Assembly: GCA_949316235.1 (NCBI GenBank) | Contig: OX438748.1 | Span: 513,501 to 577,500 of the forward strand | DNA: 64,000 bases | Reading direction: 5' to 3' | DNA from: Oegoconia quadripuncta | Lineage: Eukaryota; Arthropoda; Insecta; Lepidoptera; Autostichidae | In this document: piece after piece, positions 20,967 through 31,697 of the stretch | Position numbering within the stretch: position 1 is the first letter of the stretch | Layout of the letters: each line of letters starts with the position of its first letter | Made by a program: the position numbers and the translations under genes | The notes under the pieces: generated by a model | Told to the model about the DNA's origin: nothing | Database searches by the model: none | What the model saw: only the letters and a program-made list of their open reading frames with translations

Positions 20967-21008
20967 CAAAACCTACCATGTAATGTTAACATTACAGCAT
21001 AGGTTTTG
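20967..21008. repeat. 42-bp near-perfect palindrome
   Basis: Two 21-nt arms around GTTAAC match at 18 of 21 positions. A third copy of the arm (CATTACAGCATAGGTTT) sits just left at 20950-20966, so three related arms lie in 60 bp. Confidence 0.75.
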
Positions 21009-21010
21009 GA

Positions 21011-21489
21011 ATTTGAAAAAAGAACTGTCATACTCATACTGCAGGAAGAATATTTTTTAAAAGTAATTTTTTTTTTCTCGGTATCGATTATTTACTCGAA
21101 TCGGAATCGAGACAATTTATATTAGAATTTATAAAGATTTTATTTTAAATATCGAACTATTTGTTTCGCAGTCACATCGTATGTTAGTTGAAATCGATTT
21201 AAAAATCAAACTGGCCAGCACGATTTGACGCGCTTGCGTGCCATAATTTTAACTAAATACACATGTTTCTCTTTAATAAATGTTCATAGAAACCTGCTTT
21301 CTTGTTTTTACTTACCTCACAATCGATATGTAAAGCAGAGTGTTTATCTCGGGTGTAAGCATCAATTGCATACTCGGGCTAATTAGCGCCCTCGCTGCGC
21401 TCGTGCGCCAAAAACCTCGTATGCAATTGATGTCATACAGCCCCTGGTTAACAATCTACTATTAGTTTTAATTTCTCAAAAAATTTTCA
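21011..21489. other. No recognised feature
   Basis: Single-copy by eye. A GC-rich stretch near 21375-21420 is not repeated. Confidence 0.35.
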
Positions 21490-21543
21490 TGTACGTGCCC
21501 ATTGTAAGCTGAATAAATGTTTTTCTTTCTTTCTTTCTTTCAT
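21490..21543 (+). mobile_element. LINE tail with (TTTC)n
   Basis: GTAAGCTGAATAAATGTTTT then CTTTCTTTCTTTCTTTC. The same tail style is at 54420-54467. Confidence 0.45.
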
Positions 21544-21544
21544 T

Positions 21545-21680
21545 CTATGTAAAATATATGATATTTTTGATCCAGGGTATGTTCTACCTAAATACCATAT
21601 TATGTCATCCAAATCCATTCTTCCTTTTCGCCGTGATAAACAAACGAACATCCAAACTTTCTCATTTAGGAATTTCATAC
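21545..21680 (-). mobile_element. Helitron 5'-part fragment
   Basis: TGTTCTACCTAAATACCATA, TCATCCAAATCCATTC and TTCGCCGTGATAAACAAACG are the subterminal 5' region of the family at 30072-30290, in the same orientation. The CTAG end is absent. Confidence 0.6.
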
Positions 21681-21689
21681 ATCGCATCG

Positions 21690-22239
21690 TAAAAGTATCG
21701 ACTTTTGACCGGCAGCATCTATAGTGGTTAAAATAACTCAGTAAAGCAGACACAGTTAACAAATATCTTAATAACTTAATAAACAATACCATAGTCACTA
21801 ACTGTGGTATATTTAACTGCGTACATCTGGATCCCGCCGTTATTATGAGTTAAAAGACAAACTCAAACACGAAATTGGCGCACGCCGAAACTTCGCACAA
21901 ACACTGTGTTGACACAAATAGCATTAAAACAGATGGATTTTCTATATCAATAGATGGGTTTATATTTACGTTATTTATAAAACACTGTATAAGCTTTTAT
22001 AACCACAGTATGCGCCCACGCTTGCATCAGATCTCAGTGTATACTGGTAGGTCTATTCGTAGTTTTAAAGCTAATCGAAGTCAAATATTTTAAAGGTTAG
22101 CGGCACTCAAGACATATCTATATTTATTTACATATTTTCCGCTCTTGGGGCGAAAGCGTAATTTTATCTTAAAATACTAATTCTAAATATCACACATTAA
22201 CTCGTAAAATTCATCACGTACTACAATTCAACGCAGCAA
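21690..22239. other. No recognised feature
   Basis: No repeat partner in the window and no supported frame. Confidence 0.35.
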
Positions 22240-22650
22240 TGAGTATTACAGCATTTTTATAACCCTGAGAATATCATTAATCTAACTGAGAAAAAATTTA
22301 AAGATCATATCAAAATAACATTAGCAAAAAAAGGTTATTATAAAATTAGTGACTACCTGAATGACAAACACGCTTGGTGTACTTCGAGCAGCTCCCCAAA
22401 ATTATAAAATTGTATTAGTTTATTTAAAAAAAAAGAGGACAACAATAATGATCCTGTGGGTTTCTTGCGCCGCTTCTTTTCCCACAGATGATTTCCCTTT
22501 CCGAAGCGGTGGTAGCTTGGACATACCGACTGACAGATAAATGCAATAAACCTTTTTTATTTCCAGTAGATTTAAATTGACATTCAACAAATGATATCAC
22601 GTATCTTACGTTGAAATAAATGCTTGAAGTTTGAAGTTTGAACTTGTCAC
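22240..22650 (+). mobile_element. LINE family F1 3' part
   Basis: Starts with the ORF2 end (CCTGAGAATATCATTAATCT, ATGACAAACACGCTTGGTGT), then GCGCCGCTTCTTTTCCCAC, CCGAAGCGGTGGTAGCTTGG and ATTTCCAGTAGATTTAAATT, ending at AATAAATGCTTGAAGTTTGA. It is the best preserved of five F1 copies (others at 4100, 12395, 13770, 51268). Confidence 0.72.
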
Positions 22651-22922
22651 TTGATTTTTGAAGCCCATTTGGTGAGTACCTCATTGTAATTTTTCCTTTA
22701 TTATACTCTCCGCCTAAATCGGCAATAACGGCCATGGAGTAAGGTCCATGCCCGGAGGACCACCACCATAGTGTTGGAGGCGAATGGAGAGAATAAGCTG
22801 GACAGAGAAGAGATCAAATGAAGGTTAATTCGCGCGTGGCAGAATTATCAGCGTTATGGGGTCTCCCCGCAATATTATGCTGAGTCAGATCCAATTCCTT
22901 GGCCTGATACAGGGCGCACATA
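22651..22922. other. Possible LINE ORF debris
   Basis: 22840-22920 reads WQNYQRYGVSPQYYAES then PIPWPDTGRT and a stop on the plus strand, directly upstream of the family T tail. It may be the C-terminus of that LINE, but I do not recognise the family. Confidence 0.35.
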
Positions 22923-23025
22923 AATTATAAAATTGTCTGGCTTTTAGTATTTATATTGCTTGTTATGAAATGTATCTCTGTACCTTGTATTCTGACAACG
23001 AATAAAGTTATTCTATTCTTTAATG
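22923..23025 (+). mobile_element. LINE family T 3' end
   Basis: Near copy of 10720-10840: AAATTATAAAATTGTCTGGC through GAATAAAGTTATTCTATTC. Confidence 0.65.
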
Positions 23026-23097
23026 ATGGCAAAGGAGAAGAGATGATAAATACGCTTGGTGTCTTACCAACTCCCAAATAATATAAATGATATCAAT

Positions 23098-23305
23098 TAC
23101 ATCAATACCTATCTCATCTCATCATCATAACAGCTATAGGACGCCCACTACTGAACGTAGGCCTTCCCCATATAATTCCAGAGTGACCAGTTGGAAGCGG
23201 CCTGTATCCTTTGATTTTAGGCGACCTTTTTCAGTACGTCTGTCCACCTTCTGTCACCTGGCATCTGGACGTCCTACTTTGCGCTCGCCAATGCGTTGTG
23301 TCCAC
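23098..23305 (-). mobile_element. RTE-like LINE 3' fragment
   Basis: On the minus strand the segment encodes a worn RTE C-terminus (GGACAGACGTACTGAAAAAG, then GGCCGCTTCCAACTGG, then GCCTACGTTCAGTAGTGGGC) ending in a GATGATGAGATGAG repeat. The block 'TTCAGCAGTGG...' near the stop is characteristic of insect RTE elements. Stops are present. Confidence 0.68.
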
Positions 23306-23337
23306 ATGATAACTGTAATGCCCCACCGGCAATCAAT

Positions 23338-23668
23338 TTTTTTTATACACAACGGGTTGTTACTTGACCTCAATCTCACCTGATGTTAAGTGAATATGAG
23401 GTCGAAGGTGGAAACGTACTGACCCGGAAACCCCAACGCATTTGGGGAACTGGCTATCTTATCTCTGACAACCGGAACACAACAATGCTATTAACATTGC
23501 TACTTGGCGGCAGATTTAGATAAGATAGTGGTAGCTAGCCAGGCGGACATTTTAAAATGCCCTACTACCAACCAAACAGAGTACTTAAACATGTACCCCA
23601 CTGGGGATCGCACCCGCGACCTCCAAATCGTAAACCCAATGTTGTTTATATTGAGCCACGGAGGCGGT
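23338..23668 (-). mobile_element. SINE-B copy, full length
   Basis: All parts are present. Box B is altered to CTGGGGATCGCACCC. Hairpin arms are intact (TAGCCAG at 23535 and CTGGCTA at 23451 on this strand's complement). Poly-T at 23337 marks the tail. Confidence 0.9.
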
Positions 23669-23769
23669 TAATGGAGGTCATCGAACTATGGCCCTGTCCA
23701 CTACCACTACAGTTTGCTGATGCCCTGGGCTATGTCAGCGACGTTCGTCCGCCTGCGGATTTCTTAATA

Positions 23770-23797
23770 CCTGACTATTTATACTTAAATAGTCAGG
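23770..23797. repeat. Perfect 11-bp stem hairpin
   Basis: CCTGACTATTT and AAATAGTCAGG flank a 6-nt loop (ATACTT). It has no T-run typical of a terminator; its role is unknown. Confidence 0.75.
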
Positions 23798-24066
23798 AAT
23801 ATATTTAAGTTTATAGGTTTATTGAAATAACTATTTAAGTATTTAAATACAATAACTTGTATTTTACGGCGGCCAAGTTGGATTTTCTTATCATAAAATA
23901 GGTCTGTCTGTGCTAAGCATCAAAACGAACGGAACTATCGGTCAGTTCAGTATCGGTCAATTGGTTAAGCCATTTAATACGCTACAGGAGGTAAAATAAA
24001 CATCCACATACACATTTACATACATACATACACTCCAAAAACAGTACCCTCCTTTTTGGGGCAGTC

Positions 24067-24096
24067 GGGTGAAGAATATATATATATTCTTCACCC
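24067..24096. repeat. Perfect 30-bp palindrome
   Basis: GGGTGAAGAATATAT is followed directly by its exact reverse complement. Embedded in an AT-repeat area. Confidence 0.85.
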
Positions 24097-24608
24097 TTTC
24101 TTATATATTCACTTCTTCACATATATATATATATATAAACAAAACGCTCACAGTACAAATGCACAGTATTAGCGACACATGGTATGTATTCTAATTGTAA
24201 TGTGAATGTAATGTAATTATGAGATTCTAGTGATTACATCACTGGATGAGCTGGATACTAAATACTGAAGACTAATCGAATCCATTAACAAGCCAAAAAC
24301 ACAACGATATTACAAAACAGAAAACAAATTTTAATCAATCCTTAATTAACCTCTAAAACAAAAATTAATTAAACAATCCACCAATCCCAGCAAAATAACA
24401 TCGGTGCTACGCGTTGCTACGCCACGGCTACGAGCTACGGCTCCCGGCGTAGACACTCGTAGCGTTATTTAGGGAGCGACGGGTGCTTGTAACGATGTCT
24501 TCCAGCGGCTATAGAGTTGGGAATATATTAGAACTACAGACTGTATTTATGAGTTACTATTACAAGTAACTTAGTATTGTAATATTTTGTAATTACAGTT
24601 ACATAATC

Positions 24609-24835
24609 TCCATCCGATTAAGGATGTTAATGACGTAATTTATCCGACTGCTCTTAAACGGTGAAGGAAAACATCATGAGGAAACCTACACGCCCGAGAA
24701 ATAAAAATTCAAAGGCACGTGAAGTCCCCAACCCGCATTGGACCAGCGTGGTGGACTATGGCCCATACTCCCTCATATATGAGGGTAGGCCTATATCCCT
24801 GCAGTGGGATCTTTACGGGCTGATGATGATGATGA
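24609..24835 (+). mobile_element. SINE-D body, head missing
   Basis: TTATCCGACTGCTCTTAAAC, GAAGGAAAACATCATGAGGA, CCCAACCCGCATTGGACCAG and GTGGTGGACTATGGCCCATA, ending in GCTGATGATGATGATGAA. The complete order with its tRNA-like head is seen at 31450-31697 (minus). The 71-codon frame here is only a by-product. Confidence 0.78.
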
Positions 24836-24931
24836 ATCCCCATCCGATTCCTATCTCTTATTATAATCGACGCTAAGTAGAGTCCTTCAATGCACTAGTA
24901 TTAACTCACAATTCATGGAGCAATCACAGTG

Positions 24932-25191
24932 GTTTTTTTTATGCACAACGGGTTCGTACTTCAATCACACCTGTTGTTAAGTGATCTTATCTCTGACAAC
25001 CGGAACGTAACAATACTATTAACATTGCTGTTTGGCGGCAGATTTAGATAAGATGGTGGTAGCTAGCCAGGCGGACATTTAAAATGCCCTACCACCAACC
25101 AAACCGAGTACTTAAACATGTACATGGGGATCGAACCCGCGACCTCCGAATCGTAAACCCAATGTTGTTTACATTGAGCAACGGAGGCGGT
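24932..25191 (-). mobile_element. SINE-B, internal deletion
   Basis: About 70 bp between TGTTGTTAAGTGA and TCTTATCTCTGACAACC are deleted (the ACCCGGAAACCCC section). The head lacks CCCCGCTG before box B (GTACATGGGGATCGAACCC). Confidence 0.86.
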
Positions 25192-25803
25192 TAAATTTGG
25201 ATTGATTGAGGTGTCTCTTCTGCGTGCATGCCATTACGAAAATGGAAGTCTAATGAACCTCAATTGTGTTTCGATGGGAACAGTCAATCGTCACTTAATT
25301 TAAACTTGGGTGCCAGTGAACCAGGTAAGACTTTAGGCCTCGACTGGCAAGGTGATAGTCGATTAGTTATATTTGACTGAAACCAGTGAAGCCGTTATTA
25401 TGTTTGAAATACATACACGCTAATATTTGGTTCATCTCTGACCAGCCCATTTGGGATAGAGGTCGTAATATTACCGATGTATTTATCCTGATTAAAGTAA
25501 AATAAATCTGTTGCGTATTTAAAAAATTATGATAAGATATGCTTCACTAGCAATGGGCCGTGTGTCGACGAAATGATATACGAGGCCTTCCAATAAACAA
25601 ACTTATTTATGCAGTACACACGGACAGTCCAGAGTTAACCGAGCACCAAATAATTTATGTATCGGTTTTAGCTTCCTTGCAGCTTGTGAGTAATGCGAAA
25701 ATAACTTAAGCTATATGAGGTTGATGGAACCACTCAATTTGTTTGATAATAACGTCTGATAGATCCTTGCATCTATGTATATAACATCCGACCAAAAACA
25801 TTT
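25192..25803. other. Mostly unassigned
   Basis: 25430-25475 (GACCAGCCCATTTGGGATAG) is the inverted relative of 9596-9645. Otherwise nothing is recognised. Confidence 0.35.
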
Positions 25804-26035
25804 AACCGCCTCCGTGGCTCAATATAAACGACATTGGGTTTACAATTCGGAGGTCGCGGGTTCGATCCCCAGCGGGGTACATGTTTAAGTACTTGGTTTG
25901 CAAATACAATTAATAAACGATACTATTAATATTGCTGATTGACAGCAGACTTGGATAAGATTTTGGTAGCTAGCCAGGCGGACATTTAAAATGCCCAACC
26001 ACCAACCAAACCGATTTCTAAACACGTACCCACGT
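25804..26035. mobile_element. SINE-B chimera, head (+) joined to body (-)
   Basis: 25804-25899 is a plus-strand head up to TACTTGGTTTG. After 14 unrelated bases, 25914-26035 is a minus-strand body running from the hairpin centre back to ACCAACCAAACCG. The order cannot arise from simple truncation, so inversion or template switching is implied. Confidence 0.8.
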
Positions 26036-26119
26036 ACAGGTAATAACTGAAAATCAGAGTTTTGTTCTTTGGACAATCTCACACATTGAGTTGTGACCCA
26101 TTTGTCCTACTGCAGCACA

Positions 26120-26243
26120 CATATGCTTTAGTTGTTCTGTACCTAGTACTTACCTTTTAAGTTCTTTTTAAGAAATACTCTTTAAACTTTATTTATGTGT
26201 GTGATTGGAGTAACAAATAAACGATTTATTCATCTATCTATCT
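26120..26243 (+). mobile_element. LINE 3' end with (ATCT)n tail
   Basis: ACTTTATTTATGTGTGTGAT then ACAAATAAACGATTTATTCA and three ATCT repeats. Same family as 6305-6660 and 20804-20930, opposite strand. Confidence 0.6.
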
Positions 26244-26650
26244 ACCCCGCTGGATCGAACCTGCGACCTTCGATTCGAAAACCCTATGTTGTTTAGAGAT
26301 GAAATAATATAAATAAATGACATAAATAAATAATAATAATAATACAATATAAATATATAATACATAAATAATATCATATTAATAAATAATTTAAAAGAAA
26401 AATAATAATATAATTGGAATGTAAAGTTAAAAATACATATGATAATATAATAGGTTAAATATCTAGCTTGTAAATAATGTCTTAAGAATTTTATGTAATT
26501 ATTTAAATTAGTGCATGCTACTCTCTCATGTTGCTGTGCCTTCACAAGGTCCTTATTGATACAGTACACTATAATGTCATCAAAACAACACATAGGGAAT
26601 GCAATAAATGATTTGAGTTTGAGTTTACATTGAGCCACAAAGGTGGTAAA
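26244..26650 (-). mobile_element. SINE-B head split by an A+T-rich LINE tail
   Basis: The head pieces are 26244-26295 (CCCCGCTGGATCGAACC) and 26625-26650 (TTACATTGAGCCAC). The insert 26296-26624 is extremely A+T-rich and ends in AATAAATGATTTGAGTTTGA, a plus-strand LINE 3' end. The 134-codon minus frame across it is low-complexity and not a gene. Confidence 0.68.
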
Positions 26651-27774
26651 CTACCAGTTGTTGAGTTTGCCTGTAATACTAAAATAAAGGATAAATTAAA
26701 TGAATGCGGTAATATTAGTTGAAAGCTATACCTTTATCCCCTCATAGCCATGTAAATGTAGTCGAGCCTTTACCTTCATTATAAACCATTTATACGCCTA
26801 TTCTGTTTAAGCTTACACTTTGCCAAGTCTGGAGCGAGCAGCGAGCGTGAACAGGCATTAATTTAGCCAGGTATGTATATAAGTAAATTCTAGGGATTTA
26901 TTTAGAATATCCCTCGTGTATTTGTAAATAGCAATAAATTAATTTGGACCTTAATCTGGCCCGAGGGGTTCGAATTGATAATAATTAGTTTGCAGATCCT
27001 CCCTTCCTTGACCGGGAATATATTTATTATCTAAATATATGCAAAATGCTCCACAAGGTTTTATTAGGAATTGAAAGACCATGCTTTGCTTTTAAAACGG
27101 ATACAAAATGCGACAGGAATTTTCTGATTTACTCAACAATTTGATTATAAAATAGTTTTGAATTCCGTGATGATAGGTTTGCGTGGAAGAGATCGCTATT
27201 AGCGATAAGATCACCTAATTTGTGGTTTCTATAAGATAATAGTAATAGTAATTAAGTGATGCGGGGATCGATTTGAGTGCAGTTTTTTATATGAAATAAT
27301 ATGATTTCAATGAAAATCGGTTCAGCCATTTCGAAGGCCTTTTAAAGAAGTTAAGACACTATCGTCAATAACATCTAAAATAACAAAAATGTAGTGTATA
27401 ACAAAGTAATTATATGAGTTCTCATAGAATCTATAAATCTGAAACGTTACATTTCATGGTATTATTTGAATGTGATATATGATATAATATTTAGAACACA
27501 GATATCATCATAATATAAGGTTAGTATAAGAAAATAGAGAGGCGTCTTAAATAAATTTATAACAAAATTTATTCCTTATTAAGATCGAAACATATTGGTT
27601 TCCTTAAGATAATCTATCTTCAATGTTACTTCCCCTCCATTACCGCTCGTAATTTCCACCAAGTCACAGAAAAAAAAATCAATAACATGCCTAAATTACT
27701 CATTATTTATCAACAGCTTAATATGTTTAATCTCAATCTCTTCAGATCTAAAAATTCCATTAACAATACGATAA
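26651..27774. other. Mostly single-copy sequence
   Basis: 26820-27010 is a moderately GC-rich, unrepeated block (TTAATTTGGACCTTAATCTG) that could be conserved non-coding DNA. 27180-27225 (GGAAGAGATCGCTATTAGCG) is a LINE scrap of the family at 16475. No gene. Confidence 0.35.
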
Positions 27775-27960
27775 TTGTTAAACGACTGTTACATAAAAGT
27801 TATTGAGGTAAAGTCAAAGTCAATAATGCTTTATTTTGTAGGTACACAGAGTACACTTAAAATAGTCAATTTTACAGCTACTGCTTGTTCAAAATGCAAT
27901 TTTTCCCTGAGAAGAAGAAGCAAGAACTCGAAGGGTTGCTCTTTTAAAATCAGGCCTTGA
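27775..27960 (-). mobile_element. LINE family F2 3' tail
   Basis: Starts AAAGTCAAAGTCAATAATGC; GAAGCAAGAACTCGAAGGGT and TGCTCTTTTAAAATC follow. This is the inverse of the 50096-50485 copy, whose end is TTTGACTTTGACTTTG. Only about 150 bp remain. Confidence 0.65.
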
Positions 27961-28707
27961 TTTTACATAAAGGTTTTTATATTACAAAAAGGTTTTATAT
28001 TTAAAGAGATTGCATTTTTCATACATTAGCCAAATTGGTTTTCGAATACAATGAAACAACGCCGTGAGCAAAACAAAATAGCTGCTTCCATTTCAAAATG
28101 GCGGATGCATTCCATAACTTAAACTAACCATGCATCGGCAACGCGAGAAAAAACCGTTCAAAAGTCGAGTTAGCCAACTATGACAGTCATCAAATAGGGG
28201 AGGGGAACAATGGCAAAAAAAAGACAAAAAGGGGTAGTTGGGGAAGTAGAGTGATATTTCAGAGGCAGCCGGGGTGCGTCGGACGTTTGCCGCGAGGCTG
28301 CGAGGGACCAAGTTTATTTTAAACTTCCCCAAAGCTTTGTATGGAGTTACGTCTGCGTGAGTTGCCGCCTGTTGTGAGGGCAATTTGAACAACTTCGGGA
28401 TGAAAAATTTTAGATTTCTGCAGCGTTGCTCGAATGGTTTGAAATGGTGAAGTGGGCCTTGAGGACTGTCTGTCTGTCTGGTTTATATTGTGGTCTTAAA
28501 TCGATTTTTGTGGTTGAAATTTTCTATTGGAATGGGTGCGAAAAATATAATATTTTAAACTATGAATACTTTCTGCACGTAATAGAACGAAAGAAAGGAT
28601 CACATTAAAATGTAAATTTAGAAAACCCGCGGGAGGAGTCATGATTATATCATCCAGACACATACAACTTTGTTTAAAGTAGTGATGGGTAACGCGTTAA
28701 TTTAAAA
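27961..28707. other. Single-copy, GC-rich centre
   Basis: 28080-28400 is GC-rich and unrepeated. The minus strand is open for 99 codons (28093-28392), but composition is arginine/serine/proline-rich without a domain, and no splice context is clear. I leave it uncalled. Confidence 0.35.
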
Positions 28708-28805
28708 CTAGCTTCCGCCCGCGGCTTCGCCCGCGTAGTGTAACTTTATCGCGGAAATTTGTTTATCCCGCGGGAACTACTTACTTTGTCGGAATAATTT
28801 GTCGG
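28708..28805 (-). mobile_element. Helitron 3'-end fragment
   Basis: CTAG, then the hairpin CGCCCGCGGCTTCGCCCGCG, then ATCGCGGAAATTTGTTTATC and CCCGCGGGAACTACTTAC. The 5' half is missing; the sequence jumps at a local GTCGGAATAA duplication. Confidence 0.72.
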
Positions 28806-28916
28806 AATAAATTTTAAATAATAAATTGTTATAAAATAAATAAAATAGATGTGTGGCCTAGTGTAAGATTTGACAAATGATAAATGTCCCAAGCGTTTTG
28901 TGTCATTGTAATAATT

Positions 28917-29170
28917 TTGGTTGGTGGTAGGGCATTTTAAAAATGTCCGTCTGGCTAGCTACCACCATCTTATGTAAACCTACCGCCAAGCAGCAATGTT
29001 TATTAACATAACAATGCTATTGCATTGTTATGTTCCGGTTGTCAGAGATAAGATAGCCAGTACCCCATATGTGTTGGGGTTTCCGGGTCGGCACGTTTCC
29101 ACCTTCGACTTCATATTGACTTAACATCAGATGTTAAGTGAAGTACGAAACCGTCGAGCATAAAAAAAAA
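28917..29170 (+). mobile_element. SINE-B, head-truncated
   Basis: Starts at TTGGTTGGTGGTAGGGC. The hairpin centre has an inserted inverted duplication: AATGTTTATTAACATAACAA then TGCTATTGCATTGTTATG. The tail keeps AAGTACGAAACCGTCGAGCA and ten A residues. Confidence 0.86.
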
Positions 29171-29370
29171 ATCAGCTTAACAATAATTCTACCAAATGAA
29201 ATGTTGATATACAAAAATTTGCTAAACATTATTTATCAAAGTGAAACATAGGCGAAACGTTAGTTGTCAAGTGATAAAAGACGATAAGGCAGGATCCCAG
29301 ATACTCGTATATAACGTCACCTTTAATGGTCGGCGTTACGGTACGTGATCGAATCAGCGAATTAAGAAAT

Positions 29371-29591
29371 GACGACCTGTTTGATGTAGTGGTTAAAATC
29401 TCTGACCATTGTACCAACAGGTCGCGGGTTCGAATCCCGATAGGGGCATATGTTTATTATAAATGAAAACATCCATAACTCGGGTACACATGTCCGTATT
29501 CATCACACAAACATATGCCCCTAATGAGATTCGAACCCGCAACCTTTTGGTATAGTGGTCAGGGTTGTTAACCGCTACGCCAAACAGGTCG
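29371..29591. mobile_element. Inverted pair of SINE-A heads
   Basis: 29371-29454 is a plus-strand head (box A TTTGATGTAGTGG, box B GGTTCGAATCCC). 29455-29591 is a minus-strand start of SINE-A, so the two heads form an inverted repeat of about 84-bp arms with a loop of about 56 bp. The arms differ at perhaps one base in six, so this is older than the foldback at 14261. Confidence 0.82.
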
Positions 29592-29720
29592 ATATGATGA
29601 TGAACATCAGTGTCATCATCATTTCAGCCCCAAGACGTCCACAGCCAATCATAAGCCTCCAAACATTTTCAGACCAACTGACTGGAAGCGGCCAGCAAGC
29701 AGCTATTTCCCGCAACCTAA
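29592..29720 (-). mobile_element. RTE-like LINE 3' scrap
   Basis: GTGTCATCATCATTTCAGCC, AGACGTCCACAGCCAAT and CTGACTGGAAGCGGCC parallel the start of 23098-23305. Short and diverged. Confidence 0.55.
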
Positions 29721-30071
29721 AAAATTTGGATAAATACTCTCATTCGATTAATGGGAATAACTCAGTGTAATGAATTTATTTGCAATATTTATAAAATAGA
29801 TTTTCTCTTTTGCAATGCAGCAGAGCGAAGCTGTTGCTCAGAACAGACTAGCCAACCATCGTACAGTCGACGTGATATTGAGCGAAACATATTACTAAAA
29901 CGCTTAAAGAAAATCAACGAGCTCACTTCCAAGTAGTTTTTGCTTCTAAAGCGCAACTTTTTGAACGCTCCTTATCGTGCTTAATCGTTTGACGTTTGCT
30001 TGAAGCTAACTTCGCATCAATTTTTCGACTCGATTTTAACGAGTCAAATAAACCATTTTTTTTAAGAAAGA
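29721..30071. other. Unassigned
   Basis: A small palindrome GACTCGATTTTAACGAGTC lies at 30027-30045. No gene supported. Confidence 0.35.
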
Positions 30072-30290
30072 CTAGCCTTCCGCCCGCGGCTTCGCCTGCG
30101 TTGAATAGCTTCATCGCGGAAATTTGTTTATTCCGCGGGAACTATTCACTTTACCGGGGTAAAAAGTATCCTATGTTTTAATACAGGGTATTGTCTACCT
30201 GTATACCAAATTTCATCCAAATCCGATCATCCGTTTCGCCGTGATTGAGCAACAAACAAACAAACATCCAAACATTCGCATTTAGAATAT
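30072..30290 (-). mobile_element. Non-autonomous Helitron, near complete
   Basis: Read on the minus strand, it ends with the hairpin GCGAAGCCGCGGGCGGAAGG and CTAG|T. The 5' side has CGAATGTTTGGATGTTTG near 30280. About 219 bp, lacking only the first bases. No Rep/helicase; it depends on a partner. Confidence 0.72.
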
Positions 30291-31388
30291 GTACAGATGG
30301 AAAACCGAGTACATTGCGGAGTTGGTTTCAATTAAAAATGTTAATGATGAACACAGAATGTAGTACTAGGTCCTTACTTATGAAATTGGCGTTTTGTATG
30401 AAGAATTTCATTAAGACTGTTTTCTCCATACAAACATTTTTGTTTTTTTTTTTGGGAACGGCAAATCCAAATATAGCTAAACTTTGTGTGTATTATCGGA
30501 TAACATTAAATTAAGTATAGGCAGCGTTAATTTTTAAAAGTAACCGCTTTATAAAAGTTTCAGCGTATCTAAGAAATGATTATGGGAAGCACATGAAAAG
30601 AGCTCTGTAAAATTTTTTTTAATTGTGTGATTTAGCCCAGAAATTAAAAAATATTTCATGTGAAACCTTGAAATAATATTCCATTTTCCAAATAAAAAAC
30701 CAATTTGGATATAGCTTTGAAAATCGCGGGAATTGGTAATATGATTAACGAAGAAAAAAATCTCCAATTTCATAGGTAAAGACACAATATAACAGGTACT
30801 CGACAGTTTGAAAATGCATCCGCGAGGCTGATTAGAGACATTGAAATCCTGTAACCATAGCTCTGTATTCACTAACAGTGTAACTGACTGTACCTACTTT
30901 AACACAAGTGTGTTTTATATTCCTTTCTTGTTGTCGTTTCCGTTTGAAGCTTTATTTATTGGCGTTGTATTTACTTTTTCTCCGGACCCCGGCAGCGTCT
31001 CACGCTAAATATATAGACGGGTAGGTATATACATGAGGTTATGCTGGTACATAATAATCTGCGAATTCGTTGACCACGGAGAGAAATTTCCCTATTATTT
31101 TACTATATTACGCATAGATCTTTTTCGCCGTGTGATTTTCAGCACTTAAAAAGAATAGTACCAACGTATCTCTTCCCATGGTTGCCGTAAAAAGCGTCTA
31201 AGGAACTTCAGACCAAAAAAAGCTTATAGACTTGCACGATATAACGTAGTGATCTCTTCTAGTTAGATATACATTTCTGTATATTTGAAATATTAAAGTT
31301 TAAAGTAATGTTTGGAACACCCAAACGCTCATGTTTGGGACATACTCTACCCTACTTGGATATCGCAACAATTATAATATAAACATAT
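30291..31388. other. Single-copy sequence with one short repeat
   Basis: 30297-30340 (AACCGAGTACATTGCGGAGT) is shared with 59630-59665, and 31165-31205 with the 4368 and 59540 motif. The 107-codon minus frame at 30549-30872 has no domain I know, and I do not call it. Confidence 0.35.
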
Positions 31389-31697
31389 AACCACCAACCA
31401 AACCTAGTGCTAAACCTGTATCCGCTGGAAATCGACTCCGCGACCTCCGTTATGGGCTATAGTCCACCACGTTGACCTAATGCGGGTTGGGGACTTGACA
31501 TGCCTTTGAATTTTTATTTCTCAAGCATGCAGGTTTCCTCACGATGTTTTCCTTCACCGTTTAAGAGCAGTCGGATAAATGCATATACGTAATTAAATTA
31601 AATTTGAAAAGTCATTGGTACATGGCCTGCCTGGGAATCAAACCCGGACCTCCTAAATTGGGAGACCGCGTCATAACCGCTGAGCCACCGACGCTCC
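31389..31697 (-). mobile_element. SINE-D full unit, fused to a SINE-B scrap
   Basis: 31450-31697 is SINE-D read on the minus strand: box A in GTCGGTGGCTCAGCGGTTA, box B region GGTTTGATTCCC, then body to GTGGTGGACTATAGCCCATA. 31389-31447 is a worn SINE-B head on the same strand directly abutting it. SINE-D shows how head and body join in this family. Confidence 0.78.

Larger units (their letters stand above)
23669..24608. other. Mostly single-copy with small palindromes
   Basis: Holds the hairpin 23770-23797, the perfect palindrome 24067-24096, (TA)n at 24120-24136, and a GCTACG-rich GC patch at 24405-24480. No gene. Confidence 0.5.

Noticed and set aside
26234..26638. 134-codon minus-strand frame
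   Set aside because: Extremely A+T-rich, rich in I/Y/F, and spans a LINE tail inserted in a SINE head.
28093..28392. 99-codon minus-strand frame in a GC-rich block
   Set aside because: No domain, signal or splice context; GC-rich DNA often has chance open frames.
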